From Alitta virens (taxonomy: Eukaryota > Annelida > Polychaeta > Phyllodocida > Nereididae): DNA of 64,000 nt. Location: the NCBI GenBank assembly GCA_932294295.1, contig OW028586.1, positions 5,375,201-5,439,200 of the forward strand. The letters run 5' to 3'. The notes under the pieces were generated by a model. It did not search any database. It saw nothing but the letters and a program-made list of their open reading frames with translations, and was not told the DNA's origin. The position numbers were made by a program, and so were the translations under genes. Shown piece by piece: positions 25,990 to 38,965 of the stretch (positions are counted from its first letter, which is position 1; every line of letters starts with the position of its first letter).

Positions 25990-28067
25990 AGCCCCGTTCC
26001 CACATAGCCGAGTTACTCGTAGTCAACTCGTAGTAATAACAAAAATTACGTAACACCCAAAATTCGAGGAGTTGGCGACGAATTTTTGCGGAAAAAATGA
26101 CCAGGAGTGACTCGCCGAGTTACTCGCCGAATTACTCGCCGAGTTACTCGGCGGGTTCAGCGAGCGACTCGCCGAGTACCAGGAGTGACTCGCCGAGTAC
26201 CAGGAGTAACTCGCCGAGTACCAGGAGTAACTCGCCGAGTACCAGGAGTAACTCGCCGGGTGAAGCAAGGTGTCTACGACAGCGACGAGTCACCCATCGA
26301 ATGATAGGCCGACGCCAGCCTACCTGCATTCTCAGATGAATATCTCGCTTAATATTTGGTCTATTTTCGATCCGAAAAAACCTATGGAGTCACTATGAAT
26401 TATACTACAAAACAATCTTTATTTGACGAAAATCGGACTAATATTAAGGGAGCAGTAGCTTTTTAAAGAAGCGCTCAGCTTTCTGCATTAATACAGTCTG
26501 GGCGCGGACGCTTCAGGGAGCACCAGTATAAGTAAATTAAATATAGCAAATAAAATCACAGATCAAATCACAAATACTAATTACAATATCAATATTAGAT
26601 TTAAATTTTACAAAATATACACAAATTTATACTGATCATAATATCACAATAAGATTCAAATTAACACAAAAAGATAAGAAAGTTATACAAATATAATCAT
26701 TGCCTGGTAATTACAATTAAATATATTGCTTTTAATTAATGAAAGCAATTACATATTTTTGTAATTGTGAATGACAATCAAGACAATGTCATATTACTGT
26801 GTCATCTTTGAACAAACCATGAAATGACAGGTCAAAGAACCCCAATTTAGGCAATTAGGCAATTGACACATGTATTGAATTTGCTGTATGCTCTACACCC
26901 ATTCTTTGTATCATTCAAAATGCTAATAGCAATTGACATAACAGTCATGGCAGTTGGCAGAATGAGTAGCAATGAATTGCAATAAAGCTCATCCAAACAA
27001 TGTATATAAAATGGTCAAAAATATTGACCACACCATTCATGTCAGGGCCATACACAGAGCACCTTGCCGCCGCCAGACTACCTGCCTTCTCAGACGAATA
27101 TCTCGCTTAATATTTGGTCTATTTTCAATCTGAAAATCTGTGTGGAATAAGTATGAACTCGACTATAATTCAATATTTATTTGACGAAAATCGGACTAAT
27201 ATTAGGGGAGCAGCAGCCTTTTAAAGTAGCGCTCAGCCTTACCTGCATTGATACAGTCCGGGCGCGGACGTCTGCGAGAGCACCACTGTTTGCCTCCGCC
27301 AACTTAGCTGCCTTCTCAGACGAATATCTCGCTTAATATTTGGTCTATTTTCAATCCGAAAACGCGTATGGAATCAGTATGATTTATACTACAATTCAGT
27401 CCTGATTTAACGAAAATCGGATTAATATAAATGGAGCAGCAGCCACCGCAAGACAACTGCCTTCTCAGACAAATATCTCGCTTAATATTCGGGTTTTTTA
27501 AATCCGAAAATACGTATGGAATCACTATGAATTATACTACAAAACAATCTTTATTTGACGAAAATCGGACTGATATTAGAGGAGCAGCGGCCTTTTATAT
27601 TATATACGACCCCCTACGCTGATGATGCATGTACTAAAGGTAGAACTCGACGAGTTACTCGGCGAGTTACTCCTACAACTCGGTGAGTTACTCCTACAAC
27701 TCGCCGAGTTACTCCTCGCACTCCTGAACATCCCCCCCGAGTGTAATACGAGCGAAAATAGCGCTGAGTAACTCGCCGAGTTCGAGGAGTAACTCGGCGA
27801 GTTCGAGGAGTAACTCGGCGAGTCATGGCCGAGTTTTTGGACTCCTGGATAATTCGCCGAGTGTGCCGTGCAGCACGGCATACTCGGGAGACTCGGCAAA
27901 CTCGGCTCCAAATCTCACGAGTTCGCTACGAGACTCAGGAGTTACTCGCCGAGCATCTCTCGAGTGCGAGGAGTAATCGCCGAGTTTAGTGAGAGTTGGG
28001 CCCGAGAGGCGTGTTACGTAATACTACGAGTTGACTACGAGTAACTCGGCTATGTGGGAACGGGGCT
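25990..28067. mobile_element. 2.08-kb non-autonomous DNA transposon with 46-bp TIRs and TAA target duplication
   Basis: The ends are perfect inverted repeats of 46 bp starting AGCCCCGTTCCCACATAGCC, flanked by TAA at 25987-25989 and 28068-28070. A further TTACGTAACAC lies just inside each end. Both subterminal regions (26095-26265 and 27640-28000) are arrays of CTCGCCGAGT / ACTCGGCGAG units in both orientations. The interior has four partial copies of a TCTCAGACGAATATCTCGCT-type unit, starting near 26328, 27086, 27312 and 27461. No transposase ORF was found. A 3-bp T-A-rich duplication fits PIF/Harbinger-like mobilisation (inference). Confidence 0.85.
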
Positions 28068-29879
28068 TAAGCAATGAGTACATCTGGTAAGGCAAGGACT
28101 TAAAAAGCCCACCTAAGAAATGTAAAATTCAGGAAATTATTTCATTTAATTTTTTTTTACCTTTATTTCTGTTGTAAGCAATTCCTTGTTTCATAAATTA
28201 AGCTCAATTATGATAAGTCAAAATATAATATACATATATCTGAATGATGGTTGCTTTGTTTAATATTAACAACAAGACTATAATAATAAAATGGGAATGC
28301 CTATGGGACTCATAAAAAGTAATAAGGGGTTGGTTTTCACAACAGGAATCTGCTATTTCATCAACATGCCGGTATCAGCAATGGGGGTTTTCATTGTTTT
28401 GGGGCAAAATAAAACCCCTTCCGGGACATATTTGCCCCCTAGACAACCCTGCCAGACATAACAAATTAGTGAATAACGGGTTCATACCTTCAGGCCCATG
28501 GCAACGACCCTTGCCCTTCTAGGTTCATATTATGGGTTGGTGGAATCTGTATATTCACAGTCACTCGTTTTTGTTCTATACATAAGCGAATCCTCAATAT
28601 CAATAATTTCTTTGCTCATAATCTGCCAATCCTACACTGGCTAGCTCAACTGAGGGCCCAGGGTCTGAATCCCAGGCCAGGGCATTCTTCATGAGCTACA
28701 TCTCAGCTAGATGTTGGTCACATGAGATGTTAAATTGGAGGTGCCTTGTACTCGGTGTCTATGCTGAGGCAAGGAAAATACCCCACCCATGGGATAAATT
28801 TGTAACATGATGTGGTCTTCCAGATCTTATCATTTCATCATTACATCTCCCTGCTAGTAGTCATATAAGCTGACTCAAGCTTCAAACCAGTAGCACTGAG
28901 ATTAAACAGATAGATTCCACAGAGGAACACATGCACTATTGAAAGTTTTAACTCTGAAAAGCCTCTAATTTCATTTCCCTTCTTGAGTACCAATTTTCTG
29001 TGACTATTAACATTTACTGACTCACATTACAGTGATCATTACAAATGACTACAGTCATTGACAGCAACAAATAGACCATTAACGAGATAGACCACCCCAA
29101 AAAGATCACCGTTCCTCCCATAACGTGCCCTCTTGATGGGGTTAAATGCCCTGAGGATGAGGCCATGGGGGGTGAGCACTCTGACCTGATGGTGCCCCCT
29201 GTGTGAAGAGGACCAAGGGTACTATGCAGTACATTTAAGTTAGATGATAAACTTTCTTCGAAGACAATAACTGTGTGTTTTATGGACTGTGTTTTTAACT
29301 TCAATTTACAGCTTTTGGATTTTAAAGACTTAACACTGTACAATTTTAAAATTTCTGATTTCAAAGACTTCGTAACTTTATCATCTTTTATAACTTTATA
29401 TTTTCATATCTACTATATCTTTTATTTTGTCAAGTGCTTTAGAATGGATTTTATTCACATAATGCACTATAAATATGTAATAATAATTATTTCATACACG
29501 AGAACATATTTTATCTTACTTCTTTGTTCTTTCTTTTTCCCTTGAACGAAAGAACTAATATTGCCCAAGCTATCTTGAAAGAAAAGGATTTGCAAATTCA
29601 ATGATATTTCAGTAAATAGCACCGTTCAAAAACTTTGTAATATTAGGTAACATTTTCCAACTTTGCCCATTTTCGTGTTATGTGTTTGTCCTGTAGTCTC
29701 CTTTTATATTCTTTACAAAACTCACTGGTTATAACCATGACAACAATTTAGTCATATGGAAATGGATAAGTAGGCAAATAATCTCAGTAATCTCAGAACG
29801 CTTGTTATCCGTTGAAAAAAAAACCCTCATGCAAGGTCACTTTGAACCAAACAAAACCAAACAAGCTTCGCCTTAACCA

Positions 29880-30131
29880 TACAGTTAAATTGAATCTAGC
29901 CAAAACTGTCATAGCTGGCTACTCAAAACCGGATCTAAAAGTATATATTTATGATATATTAGATTAATTTCTTACATTAACCAAGGTTTATATTTATCTG
30001 GTGATAGATGTAAGCCGATTTTTAGCTATAGAAGTGGACAGAAGCAGCTGGCTTTAGCATGCTTGGACCACAGCATGGTCTAGGTCGCTACAGACAGCTA
30101 GAGTCGACCGTATTTTATGAAACTAACTGTA
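29880..30131. mobile_element. TIR element, TACAGTTAG family, copy 3
   Basis: The body matches copies 1 and 2. The right end TTTTATGAAACTAACTGTA is intact and the left end is decayed (TACAGTTAAATTGAATC). Confidence 0.75.
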
Positions 30132-30202
30132 CAACGATTAGTGTGATTAGGCAGACTCTCTTGCATCTGGTCACATACCCATTTTATTTTATTTTTAATG
30201 GT

Positions 30203-30379
30203 GGTGGTGGTGGTGGTTGATTAGGGCTTGATGTGCTTTATGTGCTAATTAGGACAGGAAGGGACCATGGCAATGAGACAAAGGATGAAACAGCCATCCA
30301 ACATAGGCTCGACCAGGAATTGAACCCAGGACCCAGTGGTTGGAAGCCCAGCATGCTACCACTGAGCTAGGCCCCCATC
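30203..30379 (-). mobile_element. tRNA-derived SINE with target-site duplication
   Basis: Reversed copy of the SINE family, 177 bp. The duplication TTTATTTTTAATGGT lies at 30188-30202 and 30380-30394. The 3' end has a (TGG)n microsatellite tail as read on the plus strand. The conserved 3' block is partly deleted. Confidence 0.9.
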
Positions 30380-31989
30380 TTTATTTTTAATGGTCCGAGT
30401 CCCCTCCCCCCACCAATCTGAAGAAGAAAAAGTGTGCCCACTATCATGCCTGTGTAACCAAGAGGCATTAAACTTAAAACCCTCTATTAATTAAATACAA
30501 AAACAACATATGCTCCACCACAAGATTATTGTTATTAACAAGCCACACAGTCGGTTTTACAGCAGCAGCAGCAAAGTTCACCCTTACCACTATGACAGGG
30601 CAGAGGGCTCACCTTGCAAACAGGTATCATCACTCAAAGATCTCCCAGGCCTCCTGTCAGTAACTGCAGTCATCATGCAGACCACTTGCTGCAGGCATCA
30701 CTGCCAGGTAGCAGCAGTACAGGTCAAACGATGAGTCAGTCGTGTTAGGATTTGTTGATTACCTCAACACAATGTCAGTAAGCGTGTATAACTGAAGCAA
30801 TAGGACAAAACAACCACCCTTGGTGAAAATTGTATTTCCTTAATTTAATCAATGGTGAAAATAAAGTTGAGGCCAAAATGAATGTCATCTAATTTATCAA
30901 TGATTAGTGCATTTGCAATTTCGGTCATTTTATTTCCTTAATTCCATATTAAATCCTAATAAATGGACCTTACATGTTGAATACACACATTTTCATAATC
31001 AAAGATTTGCTTCAGATTGATAAATGTCATTCCTCCATCACAAGCATATCTTTTAATATATCAATTATATAAATGTCAGTTTGTACCTGGTGAGGTTAAA
31101 TTTAATTGTAATTGATTAATGTATACACTTTTGCAAGGGCGGCCACTTGCCAGTGATAGCATGGCTGTCTTAGAAGGGCCCTCCTGGTCTTGTATATTTT
31201 ATATTCTTCATGGAATAAACGTTTTCTAAGTTGTGAGTTCTCCTGTCTTTTTTAATACTCGGGAAATTGGCTAAAGAAGCAGAATGAGGAGTCTTTCGTA
31301 TTGAATCTTATAGGAAAACCACATGAGGCACTCATCTGATCTGTCAAAACAGATCAGTAACGAGTTGTAGTTTTTCCTTAATTCACCGATTAATTTCAGC
31401 CATGTGGAACTTTAAATTTATTAAATCGGATGAAAATGACAAAGTTATTGAATAAAATGTACACGAAGCCAGTCTATATTTCGAATGGGAACAAGACTGA
31501 ATGCAGCGTCACCAGCGTCATGAACGTCCTCGATTCGTCATACATTTTCGGCCATAACTCCCTCAATTCTTATCCGATCTTCAAAATTTAAACATCGTAG
31601 ATAAATTCATAACTATTAGCATATAGATAAATTCATAACTATCAGAACATAATATTGATATTAATCTCTCAGACAAACTGTAGTTGCACGGCCGGTTTTC
31701 GGTGGTAAACGTTTCGTCCTTATTTGGAAATAGCAACGTCTTGATTTCCCTTATTTGGTCATTTAATACATGGACGTCATTCTATGTGGTATGAAATGCA
31801 GATCAACCGGCCATTTTCCATGTGACAAAAGTCGGTAATAAATGCATTACATGTATACATTATATCTTGCATAGCAGTCTGGTGCAAGGTTATATGAGTT
31901 GGCCCTTTGAGACAAGACTTAGGATGTTTGTCATTCATACGAAATAGTACACAGATTAGTCAGTTAGTGAGTTGCACATTAGACAGGCA

Positions 31990-33293
31990 CACAGTGAGTT
32001 GCTAAAGTATTTATTCCCCCTGGAATTTGCATGTAAATATGTCAACTATAATTCTACACAGGGCAAAAATGGCACATGTAAACATCACAATTTTCATGGA
32101 GGTGATAATCTATCATAGTTTGCTAATTTTAAAGCCACTCTGCAACTGTTATATAATGTTACATAATCTTTGCACATGCAAACTGGTGTACAATCAATTC
32201 TAGGGTAGGGGCACGTTATGGTCTATATTCTCATAACTATTGTTGATCTAGTTTTCTTTCATCTGAAGGTTACCTAGAAAATTGCAAAAATCACTGACAC
32301 TTTTTTAATTAAAGTGGCCTTACCCAGATAGCCAAATCGGGCCAGCATCGTTTCTACATCGGCCGCCGTCGTTTCAACATCGTTTTGACATTGCCGACAT
32401 CGTGTGGACATTGAAACGATTTGGAATGCTGTCAGGGTACCGCGTGATGTAAATTTATGAAAAATCCTATATTTTCCACTACTTTTGATTAAATAGTAAT
32501 ATTGGGCTTCTGTTTGGAAACTTCACTTTTGGATGTTCATAGACTAAATATTGGACACTAATTTTAAAGTACAAGAACTAAAGGTAGGCTTTTGAAGAAT
32601 AAAATGTAATTTTGATGCATTTTCAACAGTTTATGCTCTACTTAAGTTCCTCATATTTTCAGCCAACCAGCAAATATTCCAATATATTTCATATAAATCT
32701 TTTTTTGGGTCAATATCAGCAAATTTAGAGAAAATCTGATGAAAATTTAGTGCAACGAATATATTTACTATTTCATGTCCCTACGCTAAAATGCCGTGTA
32801 TATGAGTTCATGTGTGTACAGGTAAACTACAGTTGCGCATGGCTGGTTTTCGGCAGCACACGTTTCGTCCTTATTTGAAAATAGCAACGTCTTTAGTTGC
32901 ACTTCATCACATTTGGCAGTAATACTTTCATATTCTCCATGTGACAAAATCACAATTTTCATGAAGGTGATAACTTATCATTTGCAAATTTTAAAGCCAC
33001 TTTGCAACTGTTATATAATGTTACATAACCTTTGCACACGCAAACTTATATTCACTATTTCATGTCCCTACTCTAAAATGCCATGTATATGAGTTTGTGT
33101 GCGTACGGTTATGTAACATTGCATAGAAGTTGCAAAACGGCTTATCATTTCAGAAAATATGGTGAATTATCTCCTTCAATAAAGTGTGATCATTGCATGT
33201 ACCATTTTTGTTCTGTATAGAATTAAAGCTGATATATATTGGCCATCAAAATTCACTGGGGGGCATGAATACTTTTGCAACCCACTGTAACTA
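31990..33293. mobile_element. Probable Tc1/mariner-type element or remnant, no transposase
   Basis: The left end CAGTGAGTTGCTAAAGTATT and the inverted right end (CAGTGGGTTGCAAAAGTATT when reversed) resemble Tc1-type termini. Interior segments are duplicated: the CAACTGTTATATAATGTTAC block occurs near 32141 and 33005, and the CGTTTCGTCCTTATTTG block occurs near 31709 (outside the left TIR) and 32861. No coding region. Confidence 0.55.
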
Positions 33294-34518
33294 GAGTGTG
33301 CATTGGGCAGAGCCCTGTGCTGGCCACTGGGGCTAGAGGTCTTCATCCGGAGTGTTACCACCCTCGCCGCAAGGAGGCCCAGGACCTCAAGTGCCCTGAG
33401 GCCTACCAAAGAATCATAAGTATCAAGAACCCACACTCTCGTTAGTGTAGGACGCGCTATGCCTACAGGAAAAAGGAGGTGCATTGTTAACCGAGCTGAT
33501 TACGTCATAAACAGAGAACAATCGGTGACTATTGAGTGACATCATACTGACCGATTATGATGTAATATGCCATGATACGGACATGGTAGCTTTCAGATTT
33601 TGGTGTTTGTTGACCTAATATTTAGTCCATTCGCCCAGTATGACAATGAAATAATGTGGAAATGACATTTTAATGTGTTTTTCAAGTGAAATAAGCAAGT
33701 CTAAGCACTTGACTGGAAATTTCTGAATGAATTTTATTATCCACTAGGGGCGTTAAAGAACTCCGGCGCACTATGCATGCTGGGAAAGGGAGGTGCAGCG
33801 TTTAAAATGTAAAGTATAGCGAGTGGCGCTTCTTGATACTTATTCTTTGGGCCTACTAACAATATGCTGAGGCAAGCAATTTAATCTTGCCTGAAACTGT
33901 AACCTCACAACCTTACTAACAGACAATCTGGAAGTCATCAGGAACTTTCCAGCCTTCATGAATACTTGTAACCAGAACCAGAAAGCTGACTTTATTTCTC
34001 CTTTAACCTTTTGCTCCATCACAATGTTGAGCTCCACTTGGCCAAGGACCCAGAACCAGGCCATCATTAGTTACGTGCGTCCTTAGCAACCAAACCCAAA
34101 ACAAACACAAGAGCGAGGCTTGCATTTCCCCTGGTCATGTGATTGTTGGTGCAGGTGCAGCTTTGATCTCTCCGGGTGTACCAGTCCAACAATCACCTCG
34201 ATTCCTTTGAGCTATTGCTCACCGGTGTTTATTTCTATTCTTTCTGGACTGTACGATGTGTTGATGTAGAGGTGGTTATACCCAATGGAATGCATTTGTA
34301 AAATAACATAGAATAACAGGCTTAAATTGTTACTCTCATCCAACATGCTTGCCAAACTGCGTCAACTCTTAAAAATCAAAGTCTAAAGTTTTTAAAATAC
34401 TCAATCTTACTGCAATGAGAATTTATTCCTATTAATGCATCAAATTGCTACTTGTCTTCATGAATATGTTTTCACTGGGTTTCGATGAATCCTTGCAACT
34501 AAAATGATGTTGAATAAA
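33294..34518. other. Intergenic, GC-richer island without a recognised gene
   Basis: 33290-33480 is GC-richer than its surroundings and open on the minus strand, but the translation matches no family I know and splice sites are not evident. The rest is unremarkable. Confidence 0.4.
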
Positions 34519-35520
34519 ACCAATCAATAGCTACCTAAAAAAAAAAAAAAAAAACCAATCAAAAGCTACACAAATCAACCAATCAATAGCAACAAAAACC
34601 AACTAGTCACCAGCTACAAACACCAACCAATCAATAGCTTCCCAAATCAACCCATCAATAGCTACAAAAACCAACCAATCAATACCTACAAAATCAACAA
34701 TTAATAGCTATAAATCAACCAATCAATAGCTACAAATCAACCTTTCAATAGCTACAAAAAAACAACCGATCAACAGCCACACAATCACCCTATCAATAGC
34801 TACAAAATCAACCAATCAAAAGCTACAAAATCAACCTTTCAATAGCTACAAATCAACAATTTAATAGCTACAAAATCAACCATTTAATAGCTACAAAATC
34901 AACCATTTAATAGCTACAAAATCAACCATTCAATAGCTACAAAATCAACCAATCAAAAGCTACAAAATCAACCTTTCAATAGCTACAAAATCAACCATTT
35001 AATAGCTACAAAATCGACCTTTCAATAGCTACAAAATCAACCATTCAATAGCTACAAAATCAACTTTTCAATAGCTACAAAATCAATCATTTAATAGCTA
35101 CAAAATCAACCATTCAATAGCTACAAAATCAACCATTCAATAGCTACAAAATCAACCATTTAATAGCTACAAAAACAACCCAATAAATTGCTACAAAATC
35201 AGCAATCTATAGCTACACAATCAACCAATCCTTAGCTACAAAAAACAACCAATCCATAGCTACAAAAACAACCAATCCCTAGCTACAAAATCAACCATTC
35301 AATAGCTACAAAATCAAACATTTAATAGCTCAACCAATCTTTAGCTAAAAAAAAAAACCAATCCATAGCTACAAAAAAAACCAAACCTTAGCTACAAAAT
35401 CAATCATTTAATAGCCACAAAAAACCAATCAATAGCTACAAATCAACCATCAATGGCTACACAATCAACCAATCATTAGCTATAAAATCAACCAGTCAGT
35501 CACTACAAATCATTAGCAAC
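34519..35520. repeat. Minisatellite of 23-bp units, about 1 kb
   Basis: Head-to-tail units of about 23 bp near AATCAACCATTCAATAGCTA plus CAA, roughly forty copies. It is regular in the centre (34850-35170) and degenerate at the edges. No ORF and no spacer structure. Confidence 0.9.
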
Positions 35521-36089
35521 TTTAACTTCATCTTTTATGAAATACATGCGACTGAATAATCAAATACAATGTATCTCTCTCAATATTCCCTTGGCATGGG
35601 TGATGAGTGCAGTATACATCCCCCACAATTTCTGACCCACAGCTAACTGCCTCAGCAAATGACCCACAACACAAGAACAGTTTCCTGGGTCACTTCCTAC
35701 TTTGAACTTTTAAAAGAGCAATGTCTACCAATTATTCAGAAACTGTTAGCTTCATGGCAATTCTTGACATAAATGTTCGTGGTGACCTCATTGAAGATGG
35801 TTCCAATGGAGTTGCTATCTATTCAGCAGGCTTAGCAATGCAATTATTTGCCATGCTTGACACACCACATTTATGATGACTTCCATCACAGCCAGCAATG
35901 ATCTAATTGAGTTTTTGCTCCTACGGGATTATAGTGTGATTATCATAGTACTACAGCAGTTACAGTGATTTCTTGGACTATAAGCAATTTCATTCACATG
36001 TGCTTGTATTAAAAATTTCAGACTGCACCAGAAAATCCATCATAAATGTCTCAAAACCCACAGTCAAGATCTGAAACTGCGATTAAGTG

Positions 36090-36462
36090 TACAGTTAGTT
36101 TCATTATTATCGTTGTAATAGTCCTAATTAGCCCAACTTGTGCAGAAATACAGGACGTAAAGCCCTAGTCACACACACAAAGAATTACTCTTCAATTTTC
36201 TCTTGATTCTAAGAGCATGATGTCACCGTTTTTTCCTGCGTTTGCAAACATTTCATGCTTCATTTCCTAATGAAACAAAACAATACTCGAGCCAAACAAG
36301 ACAGCATTGTAAAAGCATTAAGACATCAAATTTAGTGCAAAATAAAGAATATTTGGCCTTTAATGTGTTGAATACATAGTAAACAGTGACACCACACTCC
36401 ATTCCTACTGGTTTTGCTTGTTGTGGGCATGATGTCACACCTATTTTATGAAACTAACTGTA
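36090..36462. mobile_element. TIR element with TACAGTTAG ends and a different interior
   Basis: Ends TACAGTTAGTTTCATTATTA and TTTTATGAAACTAACTGTA match the family, but the interior differs and contains a SINE 3' fragment. It is either a related family or an element with captured sequence. Confidence 0.6.
36118..36177 (+). mobile_element. 3' fragment of the tRNA-derived SINE, nested in a MITE-like element
   Basis: Only the conserved tail (GTCCTAATTAGCCCAAC to GGACGTAAAGCCCTAGTC) with a CA-rich end is present. It lies inside the TIR element at 36090-36462. Confidence 0.8.
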
Positions 36463-38198
36463 TCTATTGAGCAAAGCTCAAAAGTAGTGGACCACTACAC
36501 ACCTATAGATATAAAATCAGCTTTGACCAACAGCCAGACCCTAACAGACACAAAACATATTTTTGACAACATTTGACAAACAGTAACATTAAAGTGTGGA
36601 CAACCAAAATATATTGCATTTATATTTCACACTATATTTCCCGGAAATGATTTCCAGAATATTTTGACAACATTCAACATGAAACACAGTTTTTACAAGG
36701 TTATATTATGTATAGCATTGAGACGTTAATCACTATCAAAATATTAGCAGAATATTGACACACATTGCTTAAATTTAACTAATTCAAAATTGTTTTAACA
36801 TGGCAGAATAGCTATAATATTTCACACAAAATATAAGTGTGAAGTGTCCAGAAAGACTGAAAGATATTATAAATATGAAAAATTAGTAAGGTACTGGTCT
36901 CATTACTCTTTATATTCCTATCTCCAACACAGTGCTGTTTTATCTATCTGGCCTGTCTATTGAACAAGATGAATGTATCGGCCTCTGTGCAACAGTGAGC
37001 AGATAAGAAGGGGACATAAATCCTGATGCCGAATTGACCACACATGAGGCCATCTCTGCATTGGGCGGATTGACTACCTGTACTGAACATCACAAACCCC
37101 AAGGATAAAGCATGCCTTGGTATATTTAGCAGATGCGATCAGTTTGGCAGAGACCTGATGACAAGCTGGTAACATGAGCCAAATGTGCAACTGATTCTAG
37201 TCGCTGTTGAGCTCTTGTCCAGCAAGAATATGCCACTGGTCATTTATTCATTCTTCCAGACATCAGTCTTGCTGTTGCTTCGAAAAGCAGTGCACAACCT
37301 TAGTACAGTGCACCAGGTACCACTCAGCACTGTATGTGCACACAGCAGGGAAGTTTTGCTACTGAATGGTTTTGCACACATTGGATCAGCCATTTAGTTA
37401 GCTGAGGGTCATATAGCCAAAATGTGGTGTGTGGAAAATGCTGAAAAGTAATCAATAAAAGTTCATGGACATATCTCAAACTGGATCACCACAAATCAGT
37501 CTACCCTCAACAATGTACATCCTCAATTAAAAGATCAAACAGTACAAAAATTGTGATAACAAATAAACAAACGAGCAAAATAATGAGCTTATCGACATGA
37601 AAAAGACATTTTCACAAAAAGACATACATGTACTTAATAATGCATCATCCCAAAGCCAATTATTAAGGCTTTTTGTTAAACTGGAACAGAACACAATGCC
37701 CACGACAAGGTTGTACCAGAACAGTTTAACAAGAAATGACAGTCCAATTTACAAAACTTAATCCCTGTAACTTGAAAAAGTTTATCACATATGGATGCCC
37801 ATCTTCCCAAGGGATCACAATCGCCATCTATTGACCATATTGTCTAACAAAATAAAGATGTTTTCTGCCCTCTGGTGGAATACAGCATTCTACTAATAAA
37901 AGTTATTTTCCTCTGCCCAAGGGGTTAGGAACTTCTCGGAATGTTTACGTCAATTACTTATTTGATCCGTTCCAGGAATTTGCACTGACATTTTGGGGGA
38001 AATTGTGGTGCACGATGGACCATCATGTATAATTTCTTAAAATGTTTAAATGCGCAAAATTCATGTAAATGACAATATCTAACAGCTGTGGCACTCGCAT
38101 TTTTAAATGTATGACAAGTAAATATAAACGGGTACTACAACCACCATTAATGCCTATAAATACCCGTTTACACCCGGGGTGGAGGGAAGCAAAGACTT

Positions 38199-38866
38199 GA
38201 GGGGCGTTCACACTATCACGTGTAAGACCTACGTATGATGACGGAGGGAATTTTATTTTTACTCTTGTTCATCCTTGGCCATACGTGATTCACTCGCCGA
38301 GCATTTTACGTATACTCGCTCTAATCCGTAGGATCCTCCTGATCAAGCTTGACCACTCACGGACCTGCTTGAAGAGAGGAAATAATTTTATACATGTTTA
38401 AAATTTGAGGGACGTTCTTCGAGTAAATTGTTTATATTAGTTACGTAACTTGCTCGGGGGTCACAGTCGGCGAGCGTCCTACGTACGTCCTACGTACGTT
38501 CTACATAGGTTCTACGTAGGTTCTACGTACGTTCTACGTAGGTTCTACGTACGTTCTATGTATGTACGTGACCATCCTTGGCCATACGTAGCCACTCCAT
38601 CCCTGAAACACTCGCACGTGTGATCTACAAGCGATCTACCACCAATCTACCAGCAATCTACGAGTGCCTCATGTAAGTCTCACGTAAGCCTCAGGTATGC
38701 TTGGCAAGGGAAGTTTGGCGGCCAGCGAGCAATCTACGATTGCCCCACGTACACTCGTAGAAAAAAGTTATACGTGATTAATAGAGCCACGAGTGAGCAC
38801 GTATAGCCAATTTTTTACGTATGTGATCATACGTAGGTCTTATACGTGATAGTGTTAACGCCCCTC
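38199..38866. mobile_element. ACGTA-rich TIR element, complete copy
   Basis: The terminal inverted repeats are about 41 bp with two mismatches, starting GAGGGGCGTTCACACTATCA. The interior is rich in CTACGTACGT, CTACGTAGGT and AATCTACGAG units. There is no ORF and no clear target duplication. The overall design resembles the element at 25990. Confidence 0.75.
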
Positions 38867-38894
38867 TACAGAGGATCTGCTCAGTTCTTCAATA

Positions 38895-38965
38895 TCATGA
38901 TGGGGATTTGAACCTGCAACCTTTTGGTTTGAAGACGACCATCTTAACCATTAGATCAGTGCAAC
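38895..38965 (-). repeat. tRNA-like sequence of a second type, probable SINE head
   Basis: On the minus strand an A-box-like TGATCTAATGGTTAAGA is followed about 30 bp later by a B-box GGTTCAAATCC. It differs from the main SINE family and has no convincing tRNA acceptor pairing. It lies just outside the right end of the ACGTA-rich element. Confidence 0.45.

Larger units (their letters stand above)
28071..31989. other. Intergenic with SINE and TIR element
   Basis: Apart from the elements at 29880 and 30203 nothing coding is visible. The GC-richer stretch at 29090-29215 has open frames but no recognisable protein. Confidence 0.45.
35521..38198. other. Intergenic
   Basis: Contains the TIR element at 36090. 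No coding exon or other structure recognised. Confidence 0.45.

Noticed and set aside
26097..26339. Ser/Arg/Pro-rich and MTRRVTRR-type frames near 26.1 and 27.7 kb
   Set aside because: They are translations of the CTCGCCGAGT subterminal arrays, open in several frames on both strands, without other coding evidence.
34519..35520. CRISPR-like array
   Set aside because: Units of 23 bp are directly adjacent without unique spacers, in an animal genome.
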